From: Micropterus salmoides
Taxonomy: Eukaryota > Chordata > Actinopteri > Centrarchiformes > Centrarchidae
NCBI RefSeq assembly: GCF_014851395.1
Contig: NW_024040485.1
Coordinates: 2,243,365 to 2,307,364, forward strand
Length of the DNA stretch: 64,000 bases
Direction: 5' to 3'
Shown: positions 12,050 to 24,174 of the stretch, one piece after another
Position numbering within the stretch: position 1 is the first letter of the stretch
Layout: each line of letters starts with the position of its first letter
Position numbers and translations under genes: made by a program
The notes under the pieces: generated by a model
What the model was told of the DNA's origin: nothing
Databases searched by the model: none
Seen by the model: the letters and a program-made list of their open reading frames with translations, nothing else

Positions 12050-14907
12050 TCAATAAACACATGTTTGACTGATCTTCCCTGAAGTGCACAATAAAAACAT
12101 AATTTAAGATTCTTTGCAGCACACACAAAAAGATCCAGATTTAGGATAATAAACACAAACACAGATCTGTTTTTGCAGAAGAACGCCTCAAATATGTTGC
12201 ACAGTTTAATCAGGAATCATATTAATTAATACTCGCATGCAGTGCAATGTATTTTCATAAATAAGGTGAACAGTCGAGCAAATACGAGTGCATATATTGT
12301 TATAACATGTTATGGTATTCGAATTTAATTCAAATAGGGGAGAAATACATTTCCACAGGTGCTAACTTTCTTGTTTCACTTTCTATGAGTGTCTTGGTAG
12401 TCATTTTACAAATGATCTTTTCATTAAGAAGATATTAAAGCTTTAAGGGAGCTGAAAGTGCTGACATGACCTTTGTTTTAGTAGCCTCTTATTAGTATTC
12501 ATAATATGACTCAGAGTTTTCAGTAGATAATTAGTTACTTCAAAGTTACAGATCTGTTTGTCTATCAGCAGAATATATTGTCGATATATACATGGTTGTA
12601 TGTATATTTATGTTTGTCACTGAATATATAAATATATAATATATTTCTGCAAAAGGATGTGATCATTTTCATGTCAGTCTTCTCTTTAGCACTAGCTTGT
12701 TTTTTCAGACCTGCCTGAGTGTGGAAGGGAAGGTGAGCTGTAGACCCATGAGGTGTCATGTTAGCATGAAAATGGGATCCTAAGTGAATGAGCAGAGGCA
12801 GGGAGGGTATATCCAGTGATGTTTAACACATATTGAAGCCAAATCGCTGGCAAAGATGCCGGCCCACGTGTGGTGTTTGAAGGGCGGGAGAGGACACAGC
12901 GGGAGATGATGGCAGAGGGACTGAGGGGACTGCTGACTTGACAAGTTGGATTTTCCAATTCCAAATGTTTGTAAAGGGCAGCAGCAGCTCCTGTTTGAGA
13001 GGACAATGACTTCTTACTGCGTCTGATTAGTTTTATTCACTTTCTTCCGGACAACGACAGCTGGGATCAGATCAAGGATGTTTGACTGAACCTTTGTCCT
13101 TCTTTCCACTTTCTACATCCTAGTAATCTTTGAGAACAAGCCAAGATGGCAACTGTAAACACGGTGATGGTGCAAACAAAAAGTCATTTTGCAATACTAG
13201 AAAATCTCATGACAATCAATGACATTTGATCCCAATTTCCTCATTTCATGGTTTGCTGACAAAGAAACACTTTGCTGCAGCTGTAAATAGCATGGCGTTG
13301 TAGTTTTCTTTCAGGAGCGTTTCCTATTCTCATAATGCATCTGAATAAGGTGTACATATTATGCTGGCTACATGTTTTAACCCAACTGAGGCAGATTAGC
13401 TAGTAAAAACAGACATTACATAGTAAAAAAAAATTTAAATGCATAAAAATGCTACATCACTGAACCTCAAGCCACAACAATAAGTAAGAAATCATCACAA
13501 TATTCAAATTGTCAACCATGAAAGTTTAAGAAACAACCACATCAAGTTCTACAATAATTTTGTGACCAGACAAAGAGCAAAGTAACTAAATACTCAAGTA
13601 CTTTTATTATTATTATTTTATTTATATTTTCCCATTTCTACTTTTAACTCTTTGTTGTGGTCACTAGTTCAATTTATGAACTCATTTGCATGCTGCATTG
13701 CTGCAGTTGAAACTAGCTGACAAGATGTAGACTTGTTCAACCACCTACAACATTCAGGTACTCCATTTTGTTCATTCTTCTTGAATGTTTTTTTTATAAT
13801 TAATAACATTTTAATTCCTACAAAATGTATACATAACTTCAGGACAAGAGGATTTTTCCTATGTGGGTTTCTTTGTTTACTTGAATATAGACACTTGAAT
13901 GATTATTTACTCAATCAATTAATCGTTTAGTCTATAAAATGGAAGAAATAAATGAAAAAATGCTTATTACAACTTCCTAAAGCCTAAGTTGATGTCTTGA
14001 AAAAGCTTGTTGTATTGAACCAACAGTCCAAAACCTAATTTGCTATGACATAAAATAAAAGGAATTGCAGCAAAATTGAACAACTAAGAATGTAGAACCT
14101 AGCTTTGGAGAATCACCGAAGTTGCATGACTTATATTTAATTTGGAGCATGAAGCTGACATTATCACATCTAAAATCAATGGAAATGTGACACAACACAA
14201 ACTTTCCATTAAAAAACACAAAAGAATCTGCAGAAAAGCCCTCAGTGTTGTGTCTGCATCTTCTCTTCTCTCCACGTTCTGCTCCTCTTGATAACTCATG
14301 ATGTTCGCGACTGTCTGCTAGATGATGGATGAGGAGCTCAGGACCAGACGAGGGTGAGTGCTCCTCCCACTCCATAGCCTTTAAGAGATAATTTAAGGGA
14401 TAATTGGATCTGGAAAACATTTGGGCTCTGGGACGTGCAGATGTCTTTTTCTTACTCGCATAATGCAATCTGCAGAACAGATGGCACGGAGCATTTAGAT
14501 GGAGGAGACCACACCGCTGAGCTGAAGCTAAAAAATATTATTTTACCATATCCATCTATTCATCTGCTGTTAGACCCAATATCTTTATTCCATTAAGGTC
14601 ACAGTATTTGTTTCGGAGAAACTTTGCTGATCAAAGAGCTGCAGGATTACTAACAAACATCTCATCAATCCCTCATTTAAAGTGAAGACCTAGGGTAGGA
14701 AATCAGCAAGTCTATAAACACTTCAAAAACTCTTGAACCTCCTACTGATCTCTTTAAAAGTGAGGTATCTTCCACCATTGAGTTCATATAGTTACTCTGT
14801 ACATTCTGTAGTGATCTGATTATTCCTGACTTTAAGCTGTAAATTAGTTTTTCAGGAGAGTGCCATCCCAGGTTTCTTGTTTAGGGTAACTGATTCAGAA
14901 GAATCTG

Positions 14908-14954
<47 letters not shown>

Positions 14955-15600
14955 CACATCTTTTTATAGGATGAGGTTGGGATGAAATTACAAGATGTTT
15001 ATTAAGTAAAACCAGGAAGTCCTCATGCCTAAACAACAAAGTGGGTAATTTGCACTGTTCAAAATAACCCATGACCAAGACAATGCATGTGTGTTTCCTG
15101 TGGGTTTAGTTTAGTCTAGGCAAATAAAACAACTTGATAAGGAAAACATCACGTCACGGTTAAAACGAACCGACTTGACTCCTGCTGGCGGGTCTGGACA
15201 GGAAGCACCGGGAGAATTCCCGGGACACAAAAGCATGTCAGTCTAAACCTATCACATCGATCCCACCTAAACTCAGAGGGAAGAAGCTCTAATGTGCAGC
15301 CTTTCAGCCTGACAGACTTGCAGAATGAGTGTGTGTATGTGTTTGTAGCTGTGTGGTCTGAGCATGTGCGGAGCCTGCTGACATTTTCCAGCCTGCTCAG
15401 GCTTGTGAATAATTGATCACAGGCCTCACCTCTTTTCAGGCTGTGTTAGTTGCCCTCAAACGTTAACTCACTTGTCTGTCCAACCTCTCCTTTGGTCTGT
15501 CAATCACTCTCACTCTCTCTTTCTATATAAATGTATTTGACTGTCTTCTTCTTTATTCAATTATCTGAATTTCCTGCTGTGTGTCTCCATGTTCCACATT
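12050..15600. other. about 3.5 kb without a recognisable gene
   Basis: AT-rich, with no coding signature. At 13580-13640 'agtaactaaatactcaagta' resembles a dispersed fish repeat with a CAGTGGTGGAA terminus. The minus-strand open frame at 14043-14468 is 141 codons long but has no recognisable domain or codon bias; I do not call it. Confidence 0.5.
14911..14949. repeat. (AAT)n microsatellite
   Basis: Thirteen uninterrupted AAT units. Confidence 0.95.
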
Positions 15601-16596
15601 TTTTGGATTTAGTTTTAACTTCTCAAAGGTAGGGTTGGGTATTGTTTCAAATGTATAAATTCCGATTCCCATTCTACTTACTGAATCTGGTTATTATCGA
15701 ATCTCGGTTCTAATTCCAATCCCTCACCACAAATCTTGTCAGCACTCTGTGCCTGTGTTTGAAACAGGTAAAAATGCTGTCTCAGAAGGTGTCTGACAGC
15801 GAGGCATCAAGTGCTGTCTGAAACGGATCAAATGATCTATTCCTGTTTTGTAAGATGGCTTTAAACTGCCCCCGTAAATCTATGTGGATACAATAGCTAA
15901 CGAAAAAATTGACAAACAAGCTAAATTTGTTTACAAATAGGCTATACGTTTTTAGTAGTTTTTTAACTTTGATTTTTGAAAAGTTAGCGAGAAGTAAACA
16001 CTGAACTATCATTTTAGCCTGTGACTATAACCAACAAAGTTTGTTAAGTATGTTTTCTGAGATGTCTGTTAGTCATTTGCCTTTTCAGTAGCTAGCTAGC
16101 TAACTAAGGCTAGTGACTGACCGCCAGAAGAGAAGCACGTTGGCATGCTGACGTCACACGTTGCTGCAAGTGCTGCCCTAAAGGGCTGTTTGAAACAAAT
16201 GTTCCCTGAACGCCTTCACATGAAATGTCAGTGGTGTTCAAGCCCTTGCCAGGCCCCAGTCCAAATACAAATGCAATTTTTCACCACGAGCCCAACCCAG
16301 CCCGATACCAATATCACTGTCTCCGATGCGCACACTCTCTGATGCATGCAAACACATTACTAAGAGGTAAACTTATTTTAGGCTTCCAACATAAGAACTA
16401 GTGCCAATTATTACCACAAGCAAATTAGTTAGTAAGATTTACGGCTTACCTTTCTTTCATGTTGAGTAATAGAAAAGCAATTCAAATCCGTTGAACAGTG
16501 TTCATGTATGATGGTCATCGTTCACTGTTTATTTGGGTTGCTGTGTGTTGTGAAGAAAAAGTATCACATTCACCGTTGAATGCGAGATGTCCTCCT

Positions 16597-16941
16597 CTAC
16601 TCCAGCATCCTCCCTGCTGTGCTGAAAACACGTTTGCTGCTACTGCTGCCTGCAGGTACGCTTAACACATGACAGGCGAGTCTTGACAACAAAGGAAGGG
16701 TCTTCTCATGTTGACTCCACCAGCTCAGCAAATCTTGAGTCATACTCCTTGCTGAAAGGTTAAGGCTGTGGTATATGTGGACCTCATCCACAGCTGTGTG
16801 ATAACCCTGGGCAACAGGGCTCTCTTTTTTGATGCTGGTCACCTCGCTAGCTGACTCCTCAGTCGTATTTCCGCCGGTTGCCTCGATAGCATGCGATCCA
16901 ACTCTTTGCATCTTGCAGGATGGCATCTCTGTCAGCGGCAC
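16597..16941 (-). pseudogene. hAT transposase C-terminal (dimerisation) fragment
   Basis: The last third of this 114-codon stretch carries the hAT C-terminal dimerisation signature: 'LLSWWSQHEKTLPLLSRLAC', then 'VLSVPAGSSSSKRVFSTAG'. In hAT enzymes and their domesticated ZBED relatives this segment holds the transposase subunits together. The first half ('GGNTTEESASEVTSIKKES') is low-complexity acidic sequence typical of the linker before it. The reading frame stops just after 'GRMLE', and the continuation toward 16560 contains stops. The catalytic RNase H-like part is not visible upstream on this strand. It is a dead remnant inside the 15630-17690 element. Confidence 0.8.
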
Positions 16942-17084
16942 AGAACATCCTCAACTGGTTAAATTTTGGCCACAGGAATATTGCCAATGGAGTGGCTCAA
17001 TCTGGACCTTTTTACTAATCCACTCCAAGTTGTACTAGCGGATGGTGGCTTAATAAGACATGACGCCTCGGCCTCTTATGCCAC

Positions 17085-17362
17085 AACACATCTACTCTCT
17101 GTAGATTATCTTATGTCTTGTCTGTTATCATGTTTCTTTATCTGTCTTTTAATTATCTTCTCATCTGGTCTTTGTGCCTGGTTTTTAAGGTTTGTTGTTG
17201 GAACTGTGTTGTTGTTCTGCGTCCTCTGTCTGTTGTTTATGTTATTTTATTTAATCCCGGTACCCTTTTCCCACTGGAGGCCTTTGTCTCCTGCCAGGCC
17301 GTTATTGTAAATAAGAAACTGTTCTAAATTAACTTGCTTGATAAAATAAAGGTATATAAAAA
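17085..17362 (+). repeat. LINE 3'-end fragment
   Basis: The stretch ends 'gccgttattgtaaataagaa' and 'cttgataaaataaaggtat', followed by an A-rich tail. This closely resembles the 3' end of a common fish LINE. It is 5' truncated and lies inside the hAT element. Confidence 0.6.
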
Positions 17363-17817
17363 AAGTTGAAGTAAATGCTTATCATGTTTGAGCCTCTTGC
17401 TCCTTTGCACCAAATCTCCTTACTTTAGGTATTGCATTTTGCTCTTTTTCAGTGAAACAAAGCCTAAGTTTGAGCATTTGCTGCGGTCCGCAGTGGTGGA
17501 CTGAATGGAAACAGAAGGACTCTCTTCTTCATGCTTTGTTGATGTACTGCGCAATAAATGATGTGACGTTCCTGGCAGATAAGAGGAACGTTCATGGACT
17601 GTAAAATGCTCACTGCAGTTCAGTTGGCAACGCCACTGAAATGTGCACAAACGTTTCCAACATGGAACCCGTTCTCAATAACCAACCCTATTCAAAGGTT
17701 AAACCGAACTATGAACCCTCAAATAAAAGCTGATAGTTAGATAAAATCCCAATCTTAAATTTTCTTCAATAATACAGTTAACTGGCATGAAAAATCATGA
17801 CCAGGTAAAAACATATA

Positions 17818-17856
17818 TACATACATACATACATATATATATATATATACACATAC

Positions 17857-17953
<97 letters not shown>

Positions 17954-17960
17954 CATATAC

Positions 17961-17999
<39 letters not shown>
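17818..17999. repeat. (TACA)n/(TA)n/(GA)n compound microsatellite
   Basis: TACA units lead into TA runs, with a roughly 80-bp pure TA block (about 17867-17946) flanked on both sides by the same 'acacatacatatacatatat' piece. A GA run (about 17970-17998) follows. Tyr-Ile open frames here are artefacts. Confidence 0.95.
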
Positions 18000-18002
<3 letters not shown>

Positions 18003-21000
18003 TCAGGGTAAATTCAGCAAAAAGTAGATTTTGTTGATTGTCTGCACTACTTTCATTTAATACAACAGTTAGAGTCTTAACAGAAATACTGTTTTCAGTA
18101 ACTAACTTACTTCAATTTGCTGTTCTTTCTTTCACCGTTAAGCTACCGTTAATGGAACCTAACACCTCCTGCAGATGCAGAGAATTATAGCTGAATCTGC
18201 AGCTTCCTTTGGCTTTACAGAGCTTTGATGGTGAGTTTCAGCTCATTTTTTCTGTCCGGCCCACAACTTTACTGTTTTAGTTCACTCTTACTGCTTTCAT
18301 AGTGCACCGCATGACCTGCTCAGCAGCAAAAAGACACAGTTTGATACGAGCTGGTGAACTTAGCGGAGCATTTATCAGCAAAAGAGCCAGATATTTTCCT
18401 CAGGGGCTGGTGGAGACCAAACACAGAGCTTACTGAGAGTGAATACTTTCATCAGGTGGGACAAACACGAATCCAAATAAAGGATCCTCTGTAACTGCTG
18501 GATGTGTAAACAAGCAAAGTTCACCATATCAACTTAAAAGGTGATGATATGTCAATGTTCACAGCTGGTTTCTGCTACCAATAAAATCAATAAGTGTAGG
18601 TTTAAGGCCGTGAAATATAAGGTCAGCAGCAGACAAACAACAACAACTGCAGAACATTTTACACACAGTAATGCTGCTTTATTATTCTCCCAGGATAACA
18701 TTGTTCAAATGTCACAACATTTGGCTTACACATCCAGTATGTGCATTAAATTTGGTGCAAATCTGTGGAGCTGCCACAAATTTTTCAATATTTTTAATTA
18801 AGTAATCATAAATATATGCTGTGGCACAAAATTTCATGTCCATGTGTCTTCGAGCATTGTCATAAGAATTCTGGTGAAAATCTGATGTCAAATATTTTAG
18901 AATAATTTATTTTGAATGAAGAAATTATTTCACTTTGCTGTGGTCTCATCCTGCCGTTTGGTTATCTGATCGTAACAATAACAATATAGGAACCTCTCTA
19001 TGTTTGATGACGTCTCCATCACTTTTACCTTCTAAAGGAAGGTGTTCTGGTGTCATTCTGCCCACAAAGTACACAGGTAAGTATGTGAACACTGCTGCTG
19101 GTACTACAGCCGCTTGTGTAATCACTGTTCAGCTGCTGCAAGGTCTTTAATGTGAAACATTTGAAGTTAATATAAAACAGTATTTCTGTTAAAAGACAAA
19201 GAGAGTGCAGCAGAGATTGACACGACTCTGTGGTTTGTTGTACAACAACGTGTAAACATGGGTAAACATGGAAGTGTTGAGTTTGTATCAAGAGCAAATT
19301 AAAACAGGAGAAGATCAGAAAACAGGGAGGCTAAATGATGTAATAAAATATATGAATAAAACAGGATAAATTAGTAATTGTGTCTAATGTGAGTCTGTTT
19401 CAAATAAAGGCGTGGCTGTCTCTAGTTCAGATAACTAAAAGCCAGTATTCGAGAATTCATAGCAGTCTGGTCGCCTCATGTCTCTTTTATCAGCGTCTGT
19501 CACCGCTTGCTCACTTTCCGCCACCAGCTGTCAGTTGTTTCTCCTCCAGTCTTTCATTTGTGTCCCCCATTTTTTTCTCTTCTTATTTCTCTGGCGGCTT
19601 TACCTCATCTCCCCTAACCCCCACACTCATCCACTTTGTCTTCTCTTTGTCTTCTTATCGTTTTCTGTCAGGAGCCATCAGAGGTTCTTCCAATTTTCTC
19701 CTCTGCAATTTACTTCTCTTTCTCCTTCTTCTTCACTCTCCTCTTCCGCTGTGCACAGACAATTAAAGGGCTTCCCTGTGACTGCATCCTGCTGGACTGT
19801 TTCTATGCTGCAGACCAAGGGGATACTGCTTGCCATGCTCCATCAAAAGAGAAAAAATATACCTTATAACAACTCAAATGTTTAACTGTATACATATTTA
19901 GATTGTAAGGTAGTCACAAAGTCATAAAGAAGTTTGGTTTTGCTTTTTTTGCTTTGGGCTTTGTTTTAGATTTATAATGTATGCAAAGCTGCTGGTTTTG
20001 AGCTCAACAATGGCTTGTTTCTATTTCTCAAAATCAAAATGAAATGAAAATACGTCATCCATCATTAGTGAGTAGCAGTAGTAAGTCTTTTTACACTCAT
20101 TCAAAGGATTTAGTGCACATATTTACGCAGACAACTCAAAAAATGTATATATTGTGTATAATATATTATTTAGGCCACATGAAACAAGCTTATCTTCCCT
20201 ATAAAATATAACTATACAAGTGTGTTTTAGCTGAATCACAGCCACAGTGAACAGCTCTCATAATAAAACACAAGCCAGTAAAATCTGCTATTTGGTACAG
20301 GATTTCCCAAACTACCTTCTAGTGCTACAACAACATGTTTGGCACAGGATATTTCACCCTCACTATTGTTAAAACCCTAAGAGAAGCACATGTTCCCAGA
20401 CACAGAAAGCTTTAGTGCACAGACCAAAGCTTTGTGCCTTTTACTGGGCTGAGACCAGTTTGGAAAATCTGTGAAGACAAGAGGCAGCAACGAAAGGAAC
20501 GCTTAACGAAAAGATATGTTCTAGATGCAGCACAAAATGAATGTAAATTTCTTAATTCGGTGGATGAGAAGAATATAGAGGAGAAATGGAGCAGAGACAG
20601 AACATCAGTCACGCTGAGACACAAGCTGCAGGATCATTAATGTTGAGGAGGAGGGATATAAAATGCACATGCTGAGAGGAGATGGGATCACAACAGACAA
20701 AACAGAAAATGTCTCATTAATACCACTGACTTCTAAACAGTTTTGGACATAATGCTTTACTTGGTAACACGTTACAATATTTAACAAATAATATAAGGAG
20801 TTTAAACTAAACATAATTATTGTCCAATCCTGCTAATAAATGCTAATATTGCGTCAATGCAGGGGCAGAAAAACACCTCCTATATTCTACTTTTAGTTTT
20901 CTGCATCATGTCCCACTTGAATTAATTAGTAATATTCTCCTTATTCAGATGTACAACAATTCAGCTCATATCTGACACCCTTTTTCAAATAAAGTTTCCA

Positions 21001-21480
21001 AAAATTTGATTGAAATTAGCTCTAACCTCAACAGAAATGACGAGCAACAAGGTGAAAACGTAATTATTTTCTGACATTTTTTTCATAAGAATATCTCATA
21101 ACAAGATGACAAAACATCATTTCCACCCCATCATCTTCAAATAAATTTGATATTATGTGTTTATTATGAAATGTAAGAGAACATATCCTGGCAGTTGTGT
21201 GTATATTTGGAGAATACCTCTCTGAATGTTTTTAAATTTCAAACAGATTTTAAATTATAATTGTTGATGGAAAAAAAAATTTCCACTATGGATTTCTTTT
21301 CTCCCACCTGACATTAGAGGAGCCTTGTGATCTTTTCCAGCCTTCCCCCCTGAGCTGAAGCATCTACCTGTGACAGACACACTCCTTCATCCTCATTCAA
21401 CTCCTCTAACCTATACCCGCTGCTCTTTAACAGCCCGCCTTGCCCCCCCTTTCAAGCTCCCCACTGGCATCTGGACCAGT
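18000..21480. other. about 3.5 kb without a recognisable gene
   Basis: Anonymous sequence. 19480-19760 is a long pyrimidine-rich tract that generates overlapping open frames on the plus strand (19380-19885), without domain evidence. Confidence 0.5.
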
Positions 21481-21487
21481 TGCACCG

Positions 21488-21502
21488 GTTACCAAGGGCA
21501 AC
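21488..21502 (+). promoter_or_regulatory. RFX/X-box-like motif 1
   Basis: GTTACCAAGGGCAAC fits the RFX-factor X-box (two half sites, GTNRCC and RGYAAC, with a 3-bp spacer). The match to consensus is seen; binding is inferred. Confidence 0.5.
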
Positions 21503-21512
21503 CATGTGACTC

Positions 21513-21526
21513 GTTGCCATGGTAAC
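21513..21526 (+). promoter_or_regulatory. RFX/X-box-like motif 2
   Basis: GTTGCCATGGTAAC fits the 14-bp X-box consensus (RYYNYYATRRNRAC) and lies 10 bp after motif 1, about one helical turn between site edges. Function is inferred. Confidence 0.5.
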
Positions 21527-21894
21527 CCCACTGGATGGGCAGGCGGGGGGTCTGTTTTGCCTTCACTTTGGTTGTGACGCTCAGACGTTTAAATTCTGAT
21601 GCGGTGCTGATACGATGCACTCAGCAGCCACTCAGCAAGCGATTGAAGCTGTCAGAGGATGTTTGAACTGTGCTGCTGCTGCAAACAGTAGAACCGTAGC
21701 AACGGGGAGGTGTTCATATATAAAAGACAGAGCTGTAACCCTCTGCTGAGTATGCTGACTCCATCAATGGCTGTCTATATTTAGCATGTTGGTGGGCGTG
21801 CTTGTTCAGATTAGGAAGTGTGTGTGTGTCTGTTGTGTGTGTGTGTGTATTTGCTACAGCACGATGACACAGCCATGTACAACAAAGAGTCTCA

Positions 21895-21907
21895 GTTGCT
21901 AGGCAAC
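21895..21907. promoter_or_regulatory. RFX-like palindrome 3
   Basis: GTTGCTAGGCAAC is a 13-bp palindrome of two RFX half sites, 370 bp beyond motif 2. A TATA-like 'catatataaaaga' lies between them at about 21715-21727. Confidence 0.4.
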
Positions 21908-22129
21908 CTCATCCAAAAATGCTCACTAACAAAAAGATAGTAGGCCTATGTATGCAGCAGCAGGTTCTCAGCAGGAGGTGTAACAAGGGAGCAACCTCGG
22001 GGGAATGTCATCTCTAAAAACAATCATTTGTGTACCTGCATGCTCGTGTGAAAACATTGTTATGGTGATTTTCCTTACACAAAGGATCAAAAGTTTAATT
22101 AAAAATAATATTATGTTCACCTAATGTCA

Positions 22130-22270
22130 ATTGGAGTACCCTGCAGAAGATGTGGGAATAGAAAATGGATGGATGACAAGGCATTTTATAATATTTTGGT
22201 TACTGGGTGGGGCAGTGCTGCTGTGGTTAGCACCGTCGCCTCCGAGCTGCTGGACCTAATGTAGCCTGAA
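22130..22270 (+). repeat. SINE-like fragments
   Basis: 'aaaatggatggatgac' (about 22162-22178) looks like the 3' tail of a fish retroposon. 'ctgctgtggttagcaccgtc' (about 22219-22238) looks like the tRNA-like head of a similar element. Both are degenerate. Confidence 0.4.
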
Positions 22271-22493
22271 GCAGAGATGTCCAGTTGGCTTCAGAGTTCT
22301 TGTTTAACTCCACACCTCCAGATTTTTATCATTTTCAAACTGGTAGTACTTAACCCAACCGACAGACTCAGAACTGCCAGGACTGCACTTTTACTGGTCA
22401 ATACTGGCAATAAAATCTGAAAAAAATTGCTGAAAAAGTTTGACGAATATGCCTCAAACTAAGGTTTAAAAAGCATTTTCCCCGACTGATTAT

Positions 22494-22560
22494 ACTAACG
22501 TAAGGGGTCTACTGCGCATGCGTCACTACTACTACGCATGCGCAGACCCTTTACGTTAGT
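22494..22560. repeat. palindrome with paired GCGCATGCG cores
   Basis: Left arm 22494-22523 and right arm 22534-22560 are reverse complements except for a 3-base indel and one mismatch, around a 10-base 'cactactact' loop. Each arm carries a GCATGCG core similar to an NRF1 site (GCGCATGCGC). Confidence 0.85.
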
Positions 22561-22569
22561 GGAACCACG

Positions 22570-23980
22570 TGATTGACTGAAATATGTTTCCCGCCTCGGC
22601 TGTTAAAAGAAGACGATTAGCATTGTCACATTGAACTTTCTGGAGATAAAACTGGCCCTTGATGACCTCCAGAGGCCGGTGGCAGAAGTTCAAGTCACTC
22701 TTTGCTTCAGAAAGCTTTCCAGTTCCTCTCTGCACTGCAGTTTTAGCCAAGTTGAGTAATTAGTTGGTGGAGAATGACCTTGGTTAATTACATCACTGAG
22801 AGTAGAGCAGCACAGAAAGTGTAGGAAACTTCATAATGCTGATTAAACATGTCTCTGGGCTGAATTTCGATGGGTGTTTGACAACAGCAGAGGTCAGATA
22901 TCATTATCTGAATTCTGACAAGCCAAGCCTTTTTTGTAAACTGTTGGTGCAAAGAAAAAAGTTCCTTGTACATATTGAAGCGGTGGAAGCTTCTCTTAAT
23001 CCTCTCCATAGATGTAGTTATGATGTTTTAATAGTGACTGATACAGAGACAAATTCAGGACAAATTAAATTGATGTTTGAAGATAGCAGATGAAAAGCAG
23101 CACACAGGAAAAAAGAAATAAACTGGCCTGATGGAGGCCTGGGAAACAAAAGGGTAAGCACATTTGGACTCTGGAGGAAAAAGGGGCAAGGTTTCTAGGA
23201 GGACAGGGCTGTTGGCGAGGAGGTGTGAGCTCTCCTCCTAGTGGCTTGAGTCCAAGCCAATAGGAGGAGAACTGAATGGGAAAAAGATGCCAAGGGTTAT
23301 AGAGTAACTACCTTCTATGCAGGGACTGCAGTTGCATAGGGGCCTGCAGTAGTTGCAGGGCAAGTAACTTACTTGTCATGTTAATAAAGTTTTTATTTTA
23401 AGTAATCTAACAATGTAATCAATTATTTTGTATGAGGTATTGAGTGTGTGCCAGTGTATCGCAGTAGGTATTTATAGTAGTCTGTGAATTAAGCCTCTTA
23501 CTCCATGGTGTCTCTGTCTCATACCTAATGTCATTCAGATTCAATAACAATACAAAAACATAAAATACTGTGACAGTTTTAATGTTAAAGATGTGGAATG
23601 AGGGCCCACACAAAATTCTTAGGACTTGCGCACTGCTGTCCAGTCCACACAGAAGAATAGCTAGCTAGTGAAGTGACAACAACAGGGAAATTAAAACGAT
23701 ATGGAGTACAATTAAAACCTACTTTAAGAGAAATACGGGAGAGCAGTAAGCACGAGTTGAGAGCAATAAGAGCTGAAGGGGACAGCTGCTGCCACCATTA
23801 GGTACTGATGATGATGAAGACGAGGACGTGGCCCCCAACACATTCAAACTTCTACAGCCTGAAACACTGTGCACTTTTCTGAGCAAGCATGCGAGTAATG
23901 CCATATTTACAAAAATGACATAACCTCGACTGTTTAACAGACAGCATCTGAAAAGTAAAAACACTACAAGAACTAACCAA
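22570..23980. other. no gene seen
   Basis: Anonymous sequence. One compact hairpin is visible at 23231-23270 ('tctcctccta' pairing with 'taggaggaga'). Confidence 0.5.
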
Positions 23981-23981
23981 G

Positions 23982-24170
23982 ATGTTGATTGTGGATAACA
24001 ACTGCATTGCTGCAAGCTTTGGGGCAGTCTGCATGGTTTTACTGCTTGCAGAACGATCTTTTTCCAAACTGAAACTTAAAATTTCTTACCTGAAGAGCTC
24101 AATGGGAAAGACCTGTTTATCTGGTTTAAGAGGTTTGCACAGCGAAAAGCTCAGGAGGCTGTGCCTATAA
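23982..24170 (+). pseudogene. hAT transposase C-terminal fragment (ZMYM-type group)
   Basis: The 62-codon stretch contains 'LLAERSFSKLKLKISYLKSS' followed by 'MGKTCLSGLRGL'. This matches the conserved C-terminal hAT dimerisation block found in fish hAT elements often annotated as zinc finger MYM-type-like proteins ('ERSFSKLK' is the anchor). The usual continuation ('LSIE...') is replaced by 'HSEKLRRLCL' and a stop, consistent with a frameshift. No RNase H catalytic segment was recognised upstream. It is a short dead remnant rather than a host exon, although a domesticated exon cannot be excluded without a search. Confidence 0.65.
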
Positions 24171-24174
24171 TGTA

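Larger units (their letters stand above)
15630..17690 (-). mobile_element. hAT transposon with decayed transposase
   Basis: The ends are 'tagggttgggtattg' (15630) and 'aataaccaaccct a' (to 17690), an inverted pair. The 8-bp flanks are CTCAAAGG (15622-15629) and TTCAAAGG (17691-17698), a target duplication with one later change. The 2061-bp body holds a minus-strand transposase remnant (16597-16941) and a plus-strand LINE tail (about 17085-17362). The combination of termini, duplication and protein is strong evidence for hAT. Confidence 0.88.

Noticed and set aside
14043..14468. 141-codon minus-strand frame
   Set aside because: No recognisable domain and no splice or promoter context; length is plausible by chance in 64 kb on six frames.
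17755..17972. Tyr-Ile repeat 'proteins' on both strands
   Set aside because: Translation of a TA/TACA microsatellite.
19380..19885. Overlapping plus-strand frames of 77-135 codons
   Set aside because: They come from a long pyrimidine-rich tract (Ser/Phe/Leu rich in all frames) with no domain.
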